Below, in pieces: positions 46,308-56,609 of a DNA stretch of 64,000 bases; within the stretch, counting starts at the first letter, position 1, and each line of letters begins with the position of its first letter. The translations under genes were made by a program, and so were the position numbers. Origin of the DNA: Streptococcus parasanguinis (GTDB lineage Bacteria; Bacillota; Bacilli; Lactobacillales; Streptococcaceae); assembly GCF_032163505.1 (NCBI RefSeq), contig NZ_CP134147.1, forward strand, positions 1,888,501-1,952,500, in the 5' to 3' direction. A model generated the notes under the pieces. That model was not told where the DNA came from and did not search any database. It worked only from the letters and a program-made list of their open reading frames with translations.

Positions 46308-48311
46308 TTATTTTTCCAAAATCAACACATCTTTTGTAGATAAGTTGCTTTCTTTATACCCTGATTCTTTATAGAGATTTAGAGTGGCTGTTTCAGAATA
46401 GCCTTTTTTCTCCTCTTGCATTTCCCTTGGAACTACCACTATGTCAATCTTAGAATCAAGCTTTTTGTCATTATGGTAGAAAATATCATACAATTTTTCA
46501 TGGCTGCGAAGACTCGGCGTATAGCCACCTGCTGCTAAGACTGCTTTATCTTTAGGGATAGCCTGTAGGGTCTTTTCGAGCCCATCAAAATAGTCTTTAC
46601 GTGTTTGATAGTATTGGATTTCAAAATTCCAATTATGCGTGAAACTGTATAAAATGGTGCTTGAAAAAATGATGGAAGAAGCTAGTAGAGCCACCAATAC
46701 ATTATCTGATGCCAACTGATTCTTGCTTAATTGATCGATAGACAATAAAGCCATCAAAAACAGAAGCGTGACCGAACCATAGCTATACTGAAAACCAATA
46801 TCATATTGGTAAGGCCAATCCATCAATAAATTAATGAGAAAAAGGGGCAACATCAGAAAATAGGTAGACCAACGTCGCTGAATCAGTGGTAAAAAGCTAA
46901 AAGGAAATAGAACCAAAAAGAGGTAACCAAGTCGTTTCGCTGTAAATAGACTTCCCAAAACATAAAGCGGATTTAGGACTACATTTTTCACAACCATCAG
47001 GAGGCCGTTTTCGCCACTCAATAATAGATTATTGTATCGAGAAACCATAGCTCCCTCGCCATATCTTGCTAAGAGGAACATGGCAAATGCAAAATAAAGT
47101 ATCGGTAAGGCAAACAGGCTGAGATACAACCACTTTTTAAACTTGGCCTCGAAGGTAAAACGATGTTGAAAAGCAAAATAAAGTCCTAAGGACAGCACGT
47201 AGACAAAGGCATCCTCTTTCACAAAGAGAAGCAATAAGGTGATGAAAAGAGTTCTGCCACGCCACTGAGAGATCAGGCTGTAGAACAACCAAAGTATCAA
47301 TGGAGGCAAAAAACAATTTTCATGCAAATGGAATCCACCACTCGTTGTCATGACCGGAGTCACAAAAAAGAGGGCAAGCACGAGTGGCTTCATGACTTTT
47401 GGCAATTGTATTTTCTTTAGAATCAAACAAAGCGGGATAACTGCAGAAAAGACAATCACTGTTTGAGCGATATCTAATGTTTCCACATAAGGAAATAGCA
47501 TATAGAAGGGCAAAATCAAATAATAAATAGGAGAAATATGGACTCCGAAATGCGATAAGGCCCTATCTCTTTCAAGGGTGGTAACTTGTGAAAAATCATG
47601 TCTCATTCTCTCAAACATCTGTGAAAAGATTCCAATATCAAAAGAAGAGACCGCGTTGGCTTTAATCTTATAATAGGCAACAATCGATAGATAGAGCACA
47701 TAGAAAATACCACCTATTATTGTCACCACTGTGAGTCTTCGAACCCAGGTTTCATTAACTTTAGCCAAAGAAACCTTTGAGAGAAGAAAACCGATCAGGA
47801 CGGCAACGAGGACAGCTACTAATACTGGCCAAATCAAAGTGGGTAACTTCGATTCAGAAATCGTAAACGTAAAGATTCCCAGTTCCTTATCTTGAAGATT
47901 GGCACTGGTTTGTAGCAATAATTTCGGAAAAGACAAGACATCTACCGCTAAGAAGATATAAGCGATTTTTTCTTTTCCTAAATAAAAATATAGAAACAAG
48001 ACCAGTGAGAGCAACACTAGGCCCAATGACATAAAGAGACTCGGACTTTTCAAAATAGAAATAAGTAGGATACCTGCCGCGAACCAGAGATTCAATTTTT
48101 GTATGCAGATATACTTCTTGCTCTCCGTCAAAAACCAAAGAATAGGATAACTAATGAGCAAAGCAAGGACTGTATGGGCCCATCCCACTTTACCCAGTTC
48201 TAGAAATAATTCCTTTGTTGAAAAACTCAATAGATTGACCATCATGGCCACAAAATAAGAACCTAGAAGCAACCATAAATAGTTAAGGTTCATTGTCTTA
48301 GCAAGTTTCAT
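46308..48311 (-). CDS. DUF2079 multispanning membrane protein
   Basis: 667 residues with about 12 or more hydrophobic segments. The family's conserved features are visible: SSFDIGIFSQM, HFGVHISPIYY, GGFHLHENCFLPPLILW and VKEDAF. DUF2079 proteins have a GT-C-like membrane topology; the function is not established. The start is taken at ATG 48311; a TTG at 48320 is closer to GGAGG (spacing only 2 nt) and less likely. It sits beside the surface-glycan pair csbB/yfhO, so envelope polysaccharide work is plausible but inferred. Confidence 0.85.
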   Translation of the reverse strand: MKLAKTMNLNYLWLLLGSYFVAMMVNLLSFSTKELFLELGKVGWAHTVLALLISYPILWFLTESKKYICIQKLNLWFAAGILLISILKSPSLFMSLGLVLLSLVLFLYFYLGKEKIAYIFLAVDVLSFPKLLLQTSANLQDKELGIFTFTISESKLPTLIWPVLVAVLVAVLIGFLLSKVSLAKVNETWVRRLTVVTIIGGIFYVLYLSIVAYYKIKANAVSSFDIGIFSQMFERMRHDFSQVTTLERDRALSHFGVHISPIYYLILPFYMLFPYVETLDIAQTVIVFSAVIPLCLILKKIQLPKVMKPLVLALFFVTPVMTTSGGFHLHENCFLPPLILWLFYSLISQWRGRTLFITLLLLFVKEDAFVYVLSLGLYFAFQHRFTFEAKFKKWLYLSLFALPILYFAFAMFLLARYGEGAMVSRYNNLLLSGENGLLMVVKNVVLNPLYVLGSLFTAKRLGYLFLVLFPFSFLPLIQRRWSTYFLMLPLFLINLLMDWPYQYDIGFQYSYGSVTLLFLMALLSIDQLSKNQLASDNVLVALLASSIIFSSTILYSFTHNWNFEIQYYQTRKDYFDGLEKTLQAIPKDKAVLAAGGYTPSLRSHEKLYDIFYHNDKKLDSKIDIVVVPREMQEEKKGYSETATLNLYKESGYKESNLSTKDVLILEK

Positions 48312-48388
48312 TTCTATCAATACCTCCCAATTGTAGTTCCTATTCTAGCACAAAACCCTTACTATTTCTAGATAGTAATAACCATACC

Positions 48389-48424
48389 AAAAGAGAGGCT
48401 GATACCAATTCAACCTCTCTTTTT
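48389..48424 (-). terminator. Intrinsic terminator of the glutamine amidotransferase gene
   Basis: AAAAGAGAGG / CCTCTCTTTT stem with an extended loop, reaching to within a few nt of the stop codon. Confidence 0.75.
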
Positions 48425-48425
48425 C

Positions 48426-49115
48426 TTATAATTCCTGTAATAAATAACGGAAGAGTTCTAAATTCCCTTTTTCTTCATTGACCAAGTATTCTGGATGCCA
48501 CTGCAAGCCCATAATACGATGGCCATCTACTGCTTCAATCGCTTCGATGGTGTGATCACGCGGATCAAAGGCAGTCGCACGGAAATTTGGTGCAAGATCC
48601 TTGATACTTTGACGGTGAACGGAATTGATTCGACTGGCCTGACCAAAGAGTTGCTCTACCACACTACCTTTTTTAGTCTGGATAGAATGGGAAGTCCCAA
48701 ACGGAAGTCCTTGCCAATGTCCTTCAATCTCTTGGTTGAGTGTTCCTCCAAAAGCCACATTGATCAACTGAACCCCACGGCAGATTCCTAGAACCGGTTT
48801 GTTTTGGCGAACTGCTTCCTTCAGTAGGGCAAGCTCAAATTGATCGCGTTCGATATTGTAATCATCGCTTTCGATGGTTTTTTCTTCGCCATAGAGACTA
48901 GGATCGACATTTTGACCTCCACTTAGGATCAACTTGTCAATCGTTTCAACATAATCCTTAACTAAGGAAGGATCTCCCATCGGGATGACCATTGGAAGTC
49001 CACCTGCTTGACGGATTCCTTCCGCAAACTGACTAGACACGGAGGAATGAAGGTTTTTTCCTTCCGGGTCCACCGGACAGAGATTAGCGGATACTCCAAC
49101 AATTGTTCTGCACAT
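48426..49115 (-). CDS. Gamma-glutamyl-GABA hydrolase-like class I glutamine amidotransferase
   Basis: 229 residues. The catalytic Cys is in LGICRGVQL and the His-Glu pair in QWHPEYL; an SVHRQ segment lies between them. This is peptidase family C26 (PuuD-like), which cleaves gamma-glutamyl amides. In a streptococcus the substrate is unknown. Two ATGs lie six nt apart; the second (49115) is seven nt after AAGGAGG and is preferred. Confidence 0.88.
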   Translation of the reverse strand: MCRTIVGVSANLCPVDPEGKNLHSSVSSQFAEGIRQAGGLPMVIPMGDPSLVKDYVETIDKLILSGGQNVDPSLYGEEKTIESDDYNIERDQFELALLKEAVRQNKPVLGICRGVQLINVAFGGTLNQEIEGHWQGLPFGTSHSIQTKKGSVVEQLFGQASRINSVHRQSIKDLAPNFRATAFDPRDHTIEAIEAVDGHRIMGLQWHPEYLVNEEKGNLELFRYLLQEL

Positions 49116-49389
49116 ATTCATTCCTCCTTCATTTTAACTACTACTTATCTTACCACCCATTAGTGATAGTGTCTAATATGTATTTTTTAAAACCGTGATA
49201 GATTTTATTTATCACCCTCACCTTCCTCACAAAACAATTGATGATCATACAAGTTTTTTTACCTATATTATGTTAAAATAGAGAGGAAAATAGAATCGTC
49301 CTTCAAGGCACACATTAAGCCGTTTCGAAGGCGCAAGCGCTAGATTTCCTAGCCTTGTTGAAAAAATAGACATAGAAATGGAAGATACA

Positions 49390-50406
49390 ATGGAAAAACA
49401 AACCGTTGCTGTATTGGGTCCTGGTTCATGGGGAACAGCCCTTTCACAAGTCCTCAATGATAACGGCCATGAAGTCCGTCTCTGGGGAAATATCCAAGAA
49501 CAAATCGATGAAATCAATACCGCTCATACCAATCAACGCTATTTCAAAGATATCGTTATTAGCGATCAAATTACCGCTACGACCGATCTGAAAGCTGCTT
49601 TAGACGGTGTGGATGCTATCCTTTTTGTCGTTCCTACAAAGGTGACCCGCTTGGTCGCTAAACAAGTCGCTGAAACACTGGATCACCCTGTCACAGTCAT
49701 GCACGCTTCTAAAGGGCTCGAACCTGGTACACACGATCGGATTTCTCAAATCCTTGAAGAAGAAATCCCTGCTTCTCTTCGCAGTGAGGTAGTGGTCGTT
49801 TCTGGACCGAGTCACGCGGAAGAAACCATCGTACGGGACATCACCCTCATTACAGCAGCTTCAAAAGATTTAGAAGCTGCACGCTATGTTCAAGAACTCT
49901 TTAGCAATCACTACTTCCGCCTCTATACCAATACAGATGTTATCGGAGTGGAAACTGCTGGGGCCTTAAAAAATATCATCGCGGTCGGAGCTGGGGCCCT
50001 GCACGGTCTTGGTTATGGTGACAATGCCAAAGCAGCCATCATCACGCGCGGTCTCGCTGAAATCACGCGCCTTGGCGTTAAGCTCGGAGCTAGCCCATTG
50101 ACCTATAGCGGTTTGTCTGGGGTTGGTGACCTGATCGTTACCGGAACTTCTGTTCACTCCCGTAACTGGCGAGCTGGGGATGCTCTCGGACGTGGCGAAA
50201 AATTGGAAGACATCGAAGCCAACATGGGTATGATCATTGAAGGGATCTCTACGACCAAAGTCGCCCACGAGCTGGCCCAAGAATTGGATGTCTACATGCC
50301 GATTACACAAGCCATTTACCAAGTCATCTATGAAGGAAAAGATATCCGCGAAGCCATCCACCACATGATGAGCAATGAATTTAAAGAAGAAAATGAGTGG
50401 AAATAA
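49390..50406 (+). CDS. gpsA: Glycerol-3-phosphate dehydrogenase [NAD(P)+]
   Basis: 338 residues from [10 protein letters not shown]; makes sn-glycerol-3-phosphate from DHAP for membrane lipids and lipoteichoic acid. The Rossmann motif GPGSWGTA is at residue about 9; [12 protein letters not shown] and the catalytic Lys are intact. The frame begins four codons earlier (49378), but MEKQTV matches the family start. galU follows 45 nt downstream, as in pneumococcus. The 274-bp upstream spacer (49116-49389) holds a possible TAAAAT -10 near 49272 and nothing else I can call. Confidence 0.95.
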   Translation: MEKQTVAVLGPGSWGTALSQVLNDNGHEVRLWGNIQEQIDEINTAHTNQRYFKDIVISDQITATTDLKAALDGVDAILFVVPTKVTRLVAKQVAETLDHPVTVMHASKGLEPGTHDRISQILEEEIPASLRSEVVVVSGPSHAEETIVRDITLITAASKDLEAARYVQELFSNHYFRLYTNTDVIGVETAGALKNIIAVGAGALHGLGYGDNAKAAIITRGLAEITRLGVKLGASPLTYSGLSGVGDLIVTGTSVHSRNWRAGDALGRGEKLEDIEANMGMIIEGISTTKVAHELAQELDVYMPITQAIYQVIYEGKDIREAIHHMMSNEFKEENEWK

Positions 50407-50451
50407 GTCAACCACCCTAACATCAATCCTACCTTTTAGAAAGGAAACTAT

Positions 50452-51360
50452 ATGACTAAAGTTAGAAAAGCAGTCATTCCTGCGGCTGGTTTGGGGACAC
50501 GCTTCCTCCCAGCTACCAAAGCTTTGGCAAAGGAAATGTTGCCAATCGTTGACAAACCTACGATCCAATTCATCGTAGAAGAGGCTCTGAAATCTGGGAT
50601 TGAAGAAATCCTTGTCGTAACAGGGAAGGCCAAACGTTCGATCGAAGACCATTTCGATTCTAACTTCGAATTGGAATACAATCTCGAGCAAAAAGGCAAG
50701 ACTGACTTACTCAAGTTGGTCAATGATACAACAGCGATTAATCTTCATTTCATCCGCCAAAGTCACCCTCGAGGTTTAGGGGACGCTGTTCTTCAAGCCA
50801 AGGCCTTTGTTGGAAACGAGCCTTTTGTCGTTATGTTGGGAGATGATCTCATGGACATCACCAATGATGATGCCTTGCCATTGACCAAACAATTGATGAA
50901 CGACTACGATGAAACCCATGCGTCAACCATCGCTGTAATGGAAGTCCCTCACGAAGAGGTTTCTTCTTACGGTGTGATTGCACCTCAAGGCGAAGGCATT
51001 AACGGTCTTTATAGCGTTGAAACTTTTGTCGAAAAACCAAACCCAGAGGACGCTCCAAGTGATCTCGCTATTATCGGACGCTACCTCTTGACTCCTGAAA
51101 TCTTTGATATTCTTGCAAATCAAGAACCAGGTGCTGGCAATGAAATTCAATTGACAGATGCAATCGATACCCTCAATAAGACCCAACGAGTCTTTGCCCG
51201 TGAATTTAAAGGCCAACGCTACGATGTGGGTGATAAATTCGGCTTCATGAAAACTTCGATCGACTATGCCTTGAAACACCCTCAAGTCAAAGATGATCTT
51301 AAACAATATATTATCGACCTTGGAAAAAAATTAGAAGCAACTGAACAAACTTCAGACTAA
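50452..51360 (+). CDS. galU: UTP-glucose-1-phosphate uridylyltransferase
   Basis: 302 residues; makes UDP-glucose for capsule, glycolipid and teichoic-acid synthesis. The nucleotide-binding motif [19 protein letters not shown] is at residue 10, with VEKP and the DAI(D) metal region present. RBS AAAGGAAAC precedes the ATG. Same order as pneumococcal gpsA-galU. Confidence 0.96.
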   Translation: MTKVRKAVIPAAGLGTRFLPATKALAKEMLPIVDKPTIQFIVEEALKSGIEEILVVTGKAKRSIEDHFDSNFELEYNLEQKGKTDLLKLVNDTTAINLHFIRQSHPRGLGDAVLQAKAFVGNEPFVVMLGDDLMDITNDDALPLTKQLMNDYDETHASTIAVMEVPHEEVSSYGVIAPQGEGINGLYSVETFVEKPNPEDAPSDLAIIGRYLLTPEIFDILANQEPGAGNEIQLTDAIDTLNKTQRVFAREFKGQRYDVGDKFGFMKTSIDYALKHPQVKDDLKQYIIDLGKKLEATEQTSD

Positions 51361-51388
51361 TCATTCATAAATCAAAAGAATACAAAAG

Positions 51389-51443
51389 AGACTGGCCATA
51401 TCATGTAAGAGCTTTACTGCCTTACAATGGTCAGTCTTTTTTT
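51389..51443 (+). terminator. Intrinsic terminator of galU
   Basis: Long stem AGACTGGCCAT...TGTAAG / CTTACA...TGGTCAGTCT followed by TTTTTTT on the plus strand. Confidence 0.85.
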
Positions 51444-51445
51444 AT

Positions 51446-51478
51446 AAAAAAGAGGCTGGATAAAAATCCGGCCTCTTT
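51446..51478. terminator. Terminator hairpin, probably for the C69 dipeptidase gene
   Basis: AGAGGCTGGAT / ATCCGGCCTCT stem; the T tract is on the minus strand. The stem sequence resembles the third hairpin of the dispersed elements at 18108, 53794, 56438 and 63151. Confidence 0.75.
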
Positions 51479-51521
51479 CGTTTCATTGGACTTGGTCCAA
51501 TTTACTTTTTATTCTTATTGT

Positions 51522-53522
51522 TTAAGGATGAACATTGTAAGAATAATTTGTATTTGGGAAAGTTTCAACAGTTGCTTTCGCAAAAGATGAACCAAAACGA
51601 TTGTTCTCATTGCCACCATTACCAGCTGAAACTGCTTCGGATGGATCTTGAGCTTTTGCTTCTGGTTTCACAAATGTTTCAACTTTAGTAGAAACATAAG
51701 ATTCCTTATCTTTTGTAGCTGCATAACCGAAGCGGTTATTTGGATTGCCTTCTTCATTGACTTTGGTTTGAATTGGCTGAGTTTTTTCTGGCTGTACTGG
51801 TTTTTCAGGTTGAACTGGTTTTTCAGGTTGAACTGGTTTCTCAGGTTGAACTGGTTTCTCAGGTTCTACTGGTTTCTCAGGTTGAACCGGTTTTTCAGGT
51901 TCTACTGGTTTCTCAGGTTGAACTGGTTTCTCAGGTTCTGGATCTTTGTAATCATCTGGCTTAGAGGCACGATATGGATCATCTTTACGACCTAACTCAA
52001 TCAAATGCGCATGCATATCTGCTTCATAAGATTTGAAGTGTTCAAATAGTTTTTTAGAAAGTGCAAGAGCATTTGCTGTAACTTCGTCTTCTACTGCTTT
52101 AGCAGCTTCCGGATTATCTTTCAAAGCTTTATATTTCGCATCACTAGCTTCTTGTTCGATGATCAATTGTTTTTCAAGAGCTTTCCAGTGATCTTGGACT
52201 GATTTTCCAAAGACATCTTGGTTATTGATGGCCATCTGGTCAATATGCCATACTGTCCAATACCATGAATTTGGATCATAAGTTGCTGTTTGAGGTTTGA
52301 AGGCTTCGTAAGTATCTTTTAGATTACCATAGAATGGAACATAAGGAGTGTTCCGAGATGGTCCCATACCAAGCCATAAAGTACCACCAAATGATTTTGG
52401 AAGGTTTGGATTGATTTGGTAGACATGGGCATCGATAACGTTTTCGTTTCCTAAAGCATACTTGTATTGGTCTTTACGAACAGCATCATTGCTACCATTA
52501 TCCCCTTGTTTCTTGACACCAATTTGATCGTCTGGAACAAAACGACCATTCAAATGTTCAAAACGGTTGCGTTGGAGAGCAAAGGCATCTTCCAAAGTAA
52601 ATTTCTTGTTTGGATCTGTTGGTGAGCGGAAGAGTTCGTATTCATCATCTTCATAAGTCACTTTTGATTTTGGATCCAAAAGAGTGATTCCTGCGTAAGT
52701 ACGTGAACGGTCTCCTTCAGCATATTTTTCTGGTCCATAAGATTTAGCGATATGGAAATTGCCATCTTTATCAGTCTTGTAACTACCTGATTCTTTAGCT
52801 ACTTTTTCAACATCTTTTGAAGCAATAACATTTTCAGTGTCATTCAAGTTTACATGGCCAAGGTAGTAGGTATTGGCAAAAACTGCATATTTATCTTCTG
52901 GAACTTTAACAGCTACATATTGGTGCCCAGAAAGAATTTCCATGTACCAAGTTTCTTTCTGATCGGCAATAACAACTGTATTCCCCTCAGCTGAACCTTT
53001 TTCTTCAATGACTTTCGCAAGTAGTTCGATTCCTTCACGAGCAGACTTAACGCGTGGTAAAACCACGTCCAACATAGCAGCTTCTGGAATTCCCTTTTCT
53101 GTCAATGGGTCAGTCTTCAAGACTTTTTTATTTGGAATTGCTGTAACAGTTGAGGTCATAGAGACGCCGGCTTCGTTAAATCCATGTTCACCAAAGGCAC
53201 CGTTACTACCATCTCCACGAGCAGAGTCATAAGTCGCTGTGTATTTCATTTCACTGGCAGCATGTGGATAGGTAAAACCATTAGATTCGTCTTCCAGTTG
53301 ATCCCCTTCCTTATAGTTCTTCGCATCAACAACTACAAAGTTTTTGTTGTGCTTTCCACCATTTGGATAGTAAGGGTAGTCTTCTGTCCGACCAAAGAGA
53401 GTGGTCCCATCCTTGGTCAATTGGCGACCAATGATAAAACCGCAACAGGCTTGAACAGCTTGAATCGGTAGGAGTAAGAGTGTCATCACTACCAATGAGA
53501 GTTTTAACAACCATTTTTTCAT
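51522..53522 (-). CDS. Secreted C69 family dipeptidase with Pro-rich tail
   Basis: 666 residues from MKKWLLKLSLV. The signal peptide ends QAVQA, so the following Cys (CCGFIIGR) becomes the N-terminal nucleophile expected of C69 (Ntn-hydrolase) peptidases. The conserved GRTEDY and GFNEAGVSMT are visible. The catalytic region spans about residues 35-470; a helical linker follows, then 12 or so PEKPVQ/PEKPVE units, and a tail with two similar NNRFG...VETF segments. No LPxTG or membrane anchor is present, which is odd given the wall-spanning-like Pro repeat. RBS AAAGGAG lies eight nt before the ATG; the upstream in-frame start at 53558 lacks one. Role: extracellular dipeptide or peptidoglycan-peptide hydrolysis (inferred). 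Confidence 0.9.
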   Translation of the reverse strand: MKKWLLKLSLVVMTLLLLPIQAVQACCGFIIGRQLTKDGTTLFGRTEDYPYYPNGGKHNKNFVVVDAKNYKEGDQLEDESNGFTYPHAASEMKYTATYDSARGDGSNGAFGEHGFNEAGVSMTSTVTAIPNKKVLKTDPLTEKGIPEAAMLDVVLPRVKSAREGIELLAKVIEEKGSAEGNTVVIADQKETWYMEILSGHQYVAVKVPEDKYAVFANTYYLGHVNLNDTENVIASKDVEKVAKESGSYKTDKDGNFHIAKSYGPEKYAEGDRSRTYAGITLLDPKSKVTYEDDEYELFRSPTDPNKKFTLEDAFALQRNRFEHLNGRFVPDDQIGVKKQGDNGSNDAVRKDQYKYALGNENVIDAHVYQINPNLPKSFGGTLWLGMGPSRNTPYVPFYGNLKDTYEAFKPQTATYDPNSWYWTVWHIDQMAINNQDVFGKSVQDHWKALEKQLIIEQEASDAKYKALKDNPEAAKAVEDEVTANALALSKKLFEHFKSYEADMHAHLIELGRKDDPYRASKPDDYKDPEPEKPVQPEKPVEPEKPVQPEKPVEPEKPVQPEKPVQPEKPVQPEKPVQPEKTQPIQTKVNEEGNPNNRFGYAATKDKESYVSTKVETFVKPEAKAQDPSEAVSAGNGGNENNRFGSSFAKATVETFPNTNYSYNVHP

Positions 53523-53793
53523 GGCAAATCTCCTTTGTTTTTGCACTACTTTTGACAAAATAGCACTATTTTTAGTTTTTATATCTCCAGTTTACACCTT
53601 TCTCAACCCTTTTGCAAGCGCTTTCTAATTTGCATTTTTATACTTTTTTACCCATGATTACCTTCTCTATGGACCTAGCAATAGAGGGATCACTTGACTC
53701 TTGCAAACATATTATAATAAATATATACAATTCTTTGCATTTCAAACAATTTTCTGTTAGTTTACGATTGCACTACATTTTTTAGGAAAAAAA
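53523..53793. other. AT-rich spacer upstream of the C69 gene
   Basis: No ORF or RNA seen. It presumably carries the minus-strand promoter for the dipeptidase, but no -35/-10 pair with good spacing was found. Confidence 0.4.
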
Positions 53794-53970
53794 GAGAGTG
53801 GGACAGAAGTCCTAGCCTCTCAATTATTTTTGGATTGTCGAGCAAGACGCAGTGGTTGAGTGGGCTCTACTACGCTGATTTCATCAGCTTTTACAGCCCT
53901 ACTCAACTGTGCGGAGGTGGGACGACGAAATCGAATTCTAACGAATTACCGATTTCTGTCCCACTCTCTC
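53794..53970. repeat. Dispersed intergenic element, type A copy 2
   Basis: 177 bp, nearly identical to 18108-18284 with only a handful of differences. It abuts the rhomboid stop codon at 53971, so its hairpins would lie immediately after the ORF and may act as terminator or stabiliser. Confidence 0.85.
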
Positions 53971-54648
53971 TTAAAATAGATTCAAGATTTTACCTAAGAA
54001 ATAAAGCAAAAGTAAGAGATAAGATAGGGCTGCACTCATCTGATAGGTTCGGTTCATAAAGCGAGCTTCCCCTCTTACTGGAAAGACATAAGCTAACATG
54101 ACCCCAGCTACTAAGCCACCGATGTGCCCCGCCATACTGATCCCTGGCATGAAGCTAAAGATCAAATTGACCACAATCAAGCTGGTATAGGACTGACTCA
54201 AGTGGCGAATATAGGGACTTTGGACAATAAAGCGCAGAGCACCAATGGTCCCAAACAGTCCAAAGAGGGCTGTAGAAGCTCCTGCTGCAATCACATCTGG
54301 CGTAAAAATAGCAACAAAGACATTGCCCATCATGCCTGATAAGAGATAAAGAGCTAAGAAAGCCTTCGATCCAAAGAGATCTTCTGCCAAACGTCCCAAG
54401 TAATAGAGGGTGATCATATTGAGCACAAAATGTTCTAGGCCGATATGAACAAAAGTAGCTGTCACGATTCGCCATAACTGGCTTGGATCGACTTTCACAA
54501 CCTCTCCAATAATCCCACCGCTATAGTAAACAGCAGCACCTGTTTGGTAGTCGCCTCCAAATCGGATAAACATGGAAAGAAAGACTGCCGTTGTCACGAG
54601 CAATAAGAGGCTGGTCACAGGATAACGACGATCAAAGAGTAACTTCAT
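53971..54648 (-). CDS. Rhomboid intramembrane serine protease
   Basis: 225 residues with about six or seven helices. The catalytic Ser is in GASTALFG (residue about 125) and the His in AGHIGG (about 174). Conserved residues of the family (WRIVTATFVH) are present. It cleaves transmembrane substrates; targets unknown. The gene overlaps the 5-FTHF cyclo-ligase gene by 17 bp and has AGGAGG nine nt before its ATG, a coupled pair also seen in other streptococci. Confidence 0.93.
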   Translation of the reverse strand: MKLLFDRRYPVTSLLLLVTTAVFLSMFIRFGGDYQTGAAVYYSGGIIGEVVKVDPSQLWRIVTATFVHIGLEHFVLNMITLYYLGRLAEDLFGSKAFLALYLLSGMMGNVFVAIFTPDVIAAGASTALFGLFGTIGALRFIVQSPYIRHLSQSYTSLIVVNLIFSFMPGISMAGHIGGLVAGVMLAYVFPVRGEARFMNRTYQMSAALSYLLLLLYFLGKILNLF

Positions 54649-55171
54649 AGACTAGCACCTCCTGAACTGCCTGATCAAACGTATCTGGCTGGAAATCCTT
54701 CTGCTGGATGGAATAAATCGTACTAACCGTTTTTCCAGTATAATCTGTTAAATAACGATCATAATAGCCACCACCATAGCCAATTCGGTAGCCTTTTGAC
54801 TGGAAAACCAAGCCTGGTACATGGATCAGATCAATCTCTGACTGATCCACAAGCTTCCCTTTTTCATTGGGCTCCAGCAAACCAAAGCGAGTCTTTTCTA
54901 AAATGTCAGGATCGTATTCCACAAATTCCATCCGCCCTTGTGGATAGGTACGGGGAACACAGACGCGTTTCCCAAGTTGAAGAGCTGCTTGGATCAAGCC
55001 AGCTGTGGAAACTTCATGGTCAAAAGACAGATAGGTCGCAAGGGTCTTTGCCTCTTGAAAAGCTGGTAGCTCCAAGAGGCGCTGAGTCAGCTCTTCATCT
55101 GCTTGAGTTTTCACGGATTCTGGCAACTGTTTCATGGCTGCAATGGTTTCTTTTCGTAGTGTTTTCTTCAT
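54632..55171 (-). CDS. 5-formyltetrahydrofolate cyclo-ligase
   Basis: 179 residues; converts 5-formyl-THF to 5,10-methenyl-THF using ATP. The substrate loop GIGYGGGYYDRYL is near residue 133; KKTLRKE at the N-terminus is typical. RBS AAAAGGAG precedes the ATG. It is cotranscribed with the rhomboid protease. Confidence 0.93.
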   Translation of the reverse strand: MKKTLRKETIAAMKQLPESVKTQADEELTQRLLELPAFQEAKTLATYLSFDHEVSTAGLIQAALQLGKRVCVPRTYPQGRMEFVEYDPDILEKTRFGLLEPNEKGKLVDQSEIDLIHVPGLVFQSKGYRIGYGGGYYDRYLTDYTGKTVSTIYSIQQKDFQPDTFDQAVQEVLVYEVTL

Positions 55172-55243
55172 GCCTACTCCTTTTGTCTAGCTTTAATTGT
55201 ATCATTTTTTAGGAAAGATCCGAACAGTTTTTACACGACAAAG

Positions 55244-55272
55244 AAAAAATCCAACTCCAGACGGAGTTGAAT
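55244..55272 (-). terminator. Intrinsic terminator of the M20 deacetylase gene
   Basis: TTCAACTCC / GGAGTTGGA stem and TTTTTT on the minus strand, directly after the stop at 55280. Confidence 0.85.
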
Positions 55273-55279
55273 CAATCCT

Positions 55280-56413
55280 TTATTGGTTGGCTTTCATTTT
55301 CAAAAATTTACCAATGTTTTCCACAGCAAAGGGAAGGGCTGCTTCATTTGGGCTCATCTTTGGATGGTGCAAGGCATAAGGGGTATCAATCCCCAACCAG
55401 AACATGACACCCGGGACCTTGCTCAAGAGAAAGCCGAAGTCTTCTCCTGTCATCGCAGGCAGAATATCAATCAGGTTTACGTCTTCCTCAGCTGTGAAAA
55501 AGTCCATGAGCTCTTTGGCCAATTCTGGTTGGTTTTCCACAGGCAGGTAGCCTCCTTGCTTGAGTTCCAGGTCCAATTTCACATCAAAGGCTGTTGCAAC
55601 TCCTTCTGCAATGGCTTTGACCCGTTTTTGAGTCAAAAGATTCATCTCCATGGTCAAGGTCCGAATGGTCCCATGAAGGAAGGCTGTCTCAGCAATCACA
55701 TTATTGGTTGTTCCTGCATGCATGGAACCAAAGGTCACCACAGCCCCTTCAATCGGATCGACATTTCGACTCACGACCGATTGGACTTGGGTAATAAAGT
55801 AAGAGGCTGCTACAAGAGCGTCATTGGCCTCATGTGGAAAAGCGGCATGCCCTCCCTTTCCTGTAAAGGTGATCTTGACTTCACAGGTCCCTGCAAAAAG
55901 AGTACCCGTATTGGTCGCAATGTCCCCCACCTTCAAATCAGGGCGTACATGCAGACCATAAAATTCATCAGGGAGCCAGTCGCCAAAAGCATTGTCCTTA
56001 TACATGAGCATTCCACCAGCCTCATTTTCTTCAGCTGGTTGGAAGAGAAAGAGCAGGTTATTTTTTGGTTGCACTTGAACCAGTTGATCCAAAAGTCCAA
56101 GTGCTGTCGTCATGTGCATATCATGACCACAAGCATGCATCCGTCCTTCGTGCTTGGAGGCAAAATCAAGGCCCGTTTGTTCCACAATCGGTAAGCCATC
56201 GATATCTGTCCGCCAGCCGATAGTTTTTTCAGGAGCAGACCCATGGAGATAAACCAGGATCCCGGTCCGCCAAGTCCGTTGCTCGACAAAGTCCTTGCCC
56301 GCTGTGATCTCTGCGATTCGCTCTAAGAGGTAGGCTTGGGTTTCAAATTCTTCCAAGCCAATTTCAGGGATTTGGTGCAAATCCCGTCTGATTTTGATCA
56401 AATCCAATGTCAT
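55280..56413 (-). CDS. N-acetyldiaminopimelate deacetylase (M20 family)
   Basis: 377 residues. Metal and catalytic motifs are visible: HACGHDMH near residue 93 and PAEENEAGG near 127, plus a GKGGHAA dimerisation-domain segment. The enzyme removes acetate from N-acetyl-LL-diaminopimelate in the acetylase branch of lysine/DAP synthesis. It lies downstream of dapH, which supports this among M20 amidohydrolases. The 208-bp gap to dapH is filled largely by a dispersed repeat. Confidence 0.88.
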   Translation of the reverse strand: MTLDLIKIRRDLHQIPEIGLEEFETQAYLLERIAEITAGKDFVEQRTWRTGILVYLHGSAPEKTIGWRTDIDGLPIVEQTGLDFASKHEGRMHACGHDMHMTTALGLLDQLVQVQPKNNLLFLFQPAEENEAGGMLMYKDNAFGDWLPDEFYGLHVRPDLKVGDIATNTGTLFAGTCEVKITFTGKGGHAAFPHEANDALVAASYFITQVQSVVSRNVDPIEGAVVTFGSMHAGTTNNVIAETAFLHGTIRTLTMEMNLLTQKRVKAIAEGVATAFDVKLDLELKQGGYLPVENQPELAKELMDFFTAEEDVNLIDILPAMTGEDFGFLLSKVPGVMFWLGIDTPYALHHPKMSPNEAALPFAVENIGKFLKMKANQ

Positions 56414-56437
56414 CGTCGTCTTCTTTCTATTAGAATA

Positions 56438-56609
56438 GGGAGTGGGAAAGAACTCCTATTATTTAAAAGGAGTTCGTCTTCCCACCCCCGCACAGTTGAT
56501 TAGGTCATCTTTGGAGCTTAATCAAGCGAACAAAGATGCCAATCAACCACTGCGTCATACAATTATTCCCTTCAAACATCAAAGGCTGGACAGTTTTTGC
56601 CCAGCCTCT
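56438..56609. repeat. Dispersed intergenic element, type B copy 1
   Basis: About 172 bp between dapH and the M20 gene. Shared blocks with type A (reverse complement) are CCGCACAGTTGA, AATCAACCACTGCGTC and a GGCTGGAC...CCAGCC hairpin. The first stem is GAACTCC/GGAGTTC. It splits an otherwise expected dapH-deacetylase operon. Confidence 0.8.

Noticed and set aside
48309..48320. TTG at 48320 as start of the DUF2079 protein
   Set aside because: Only 2 nt from GGAGG, too close; ATG at 48311 is preferred, though its spacing is slightly long.
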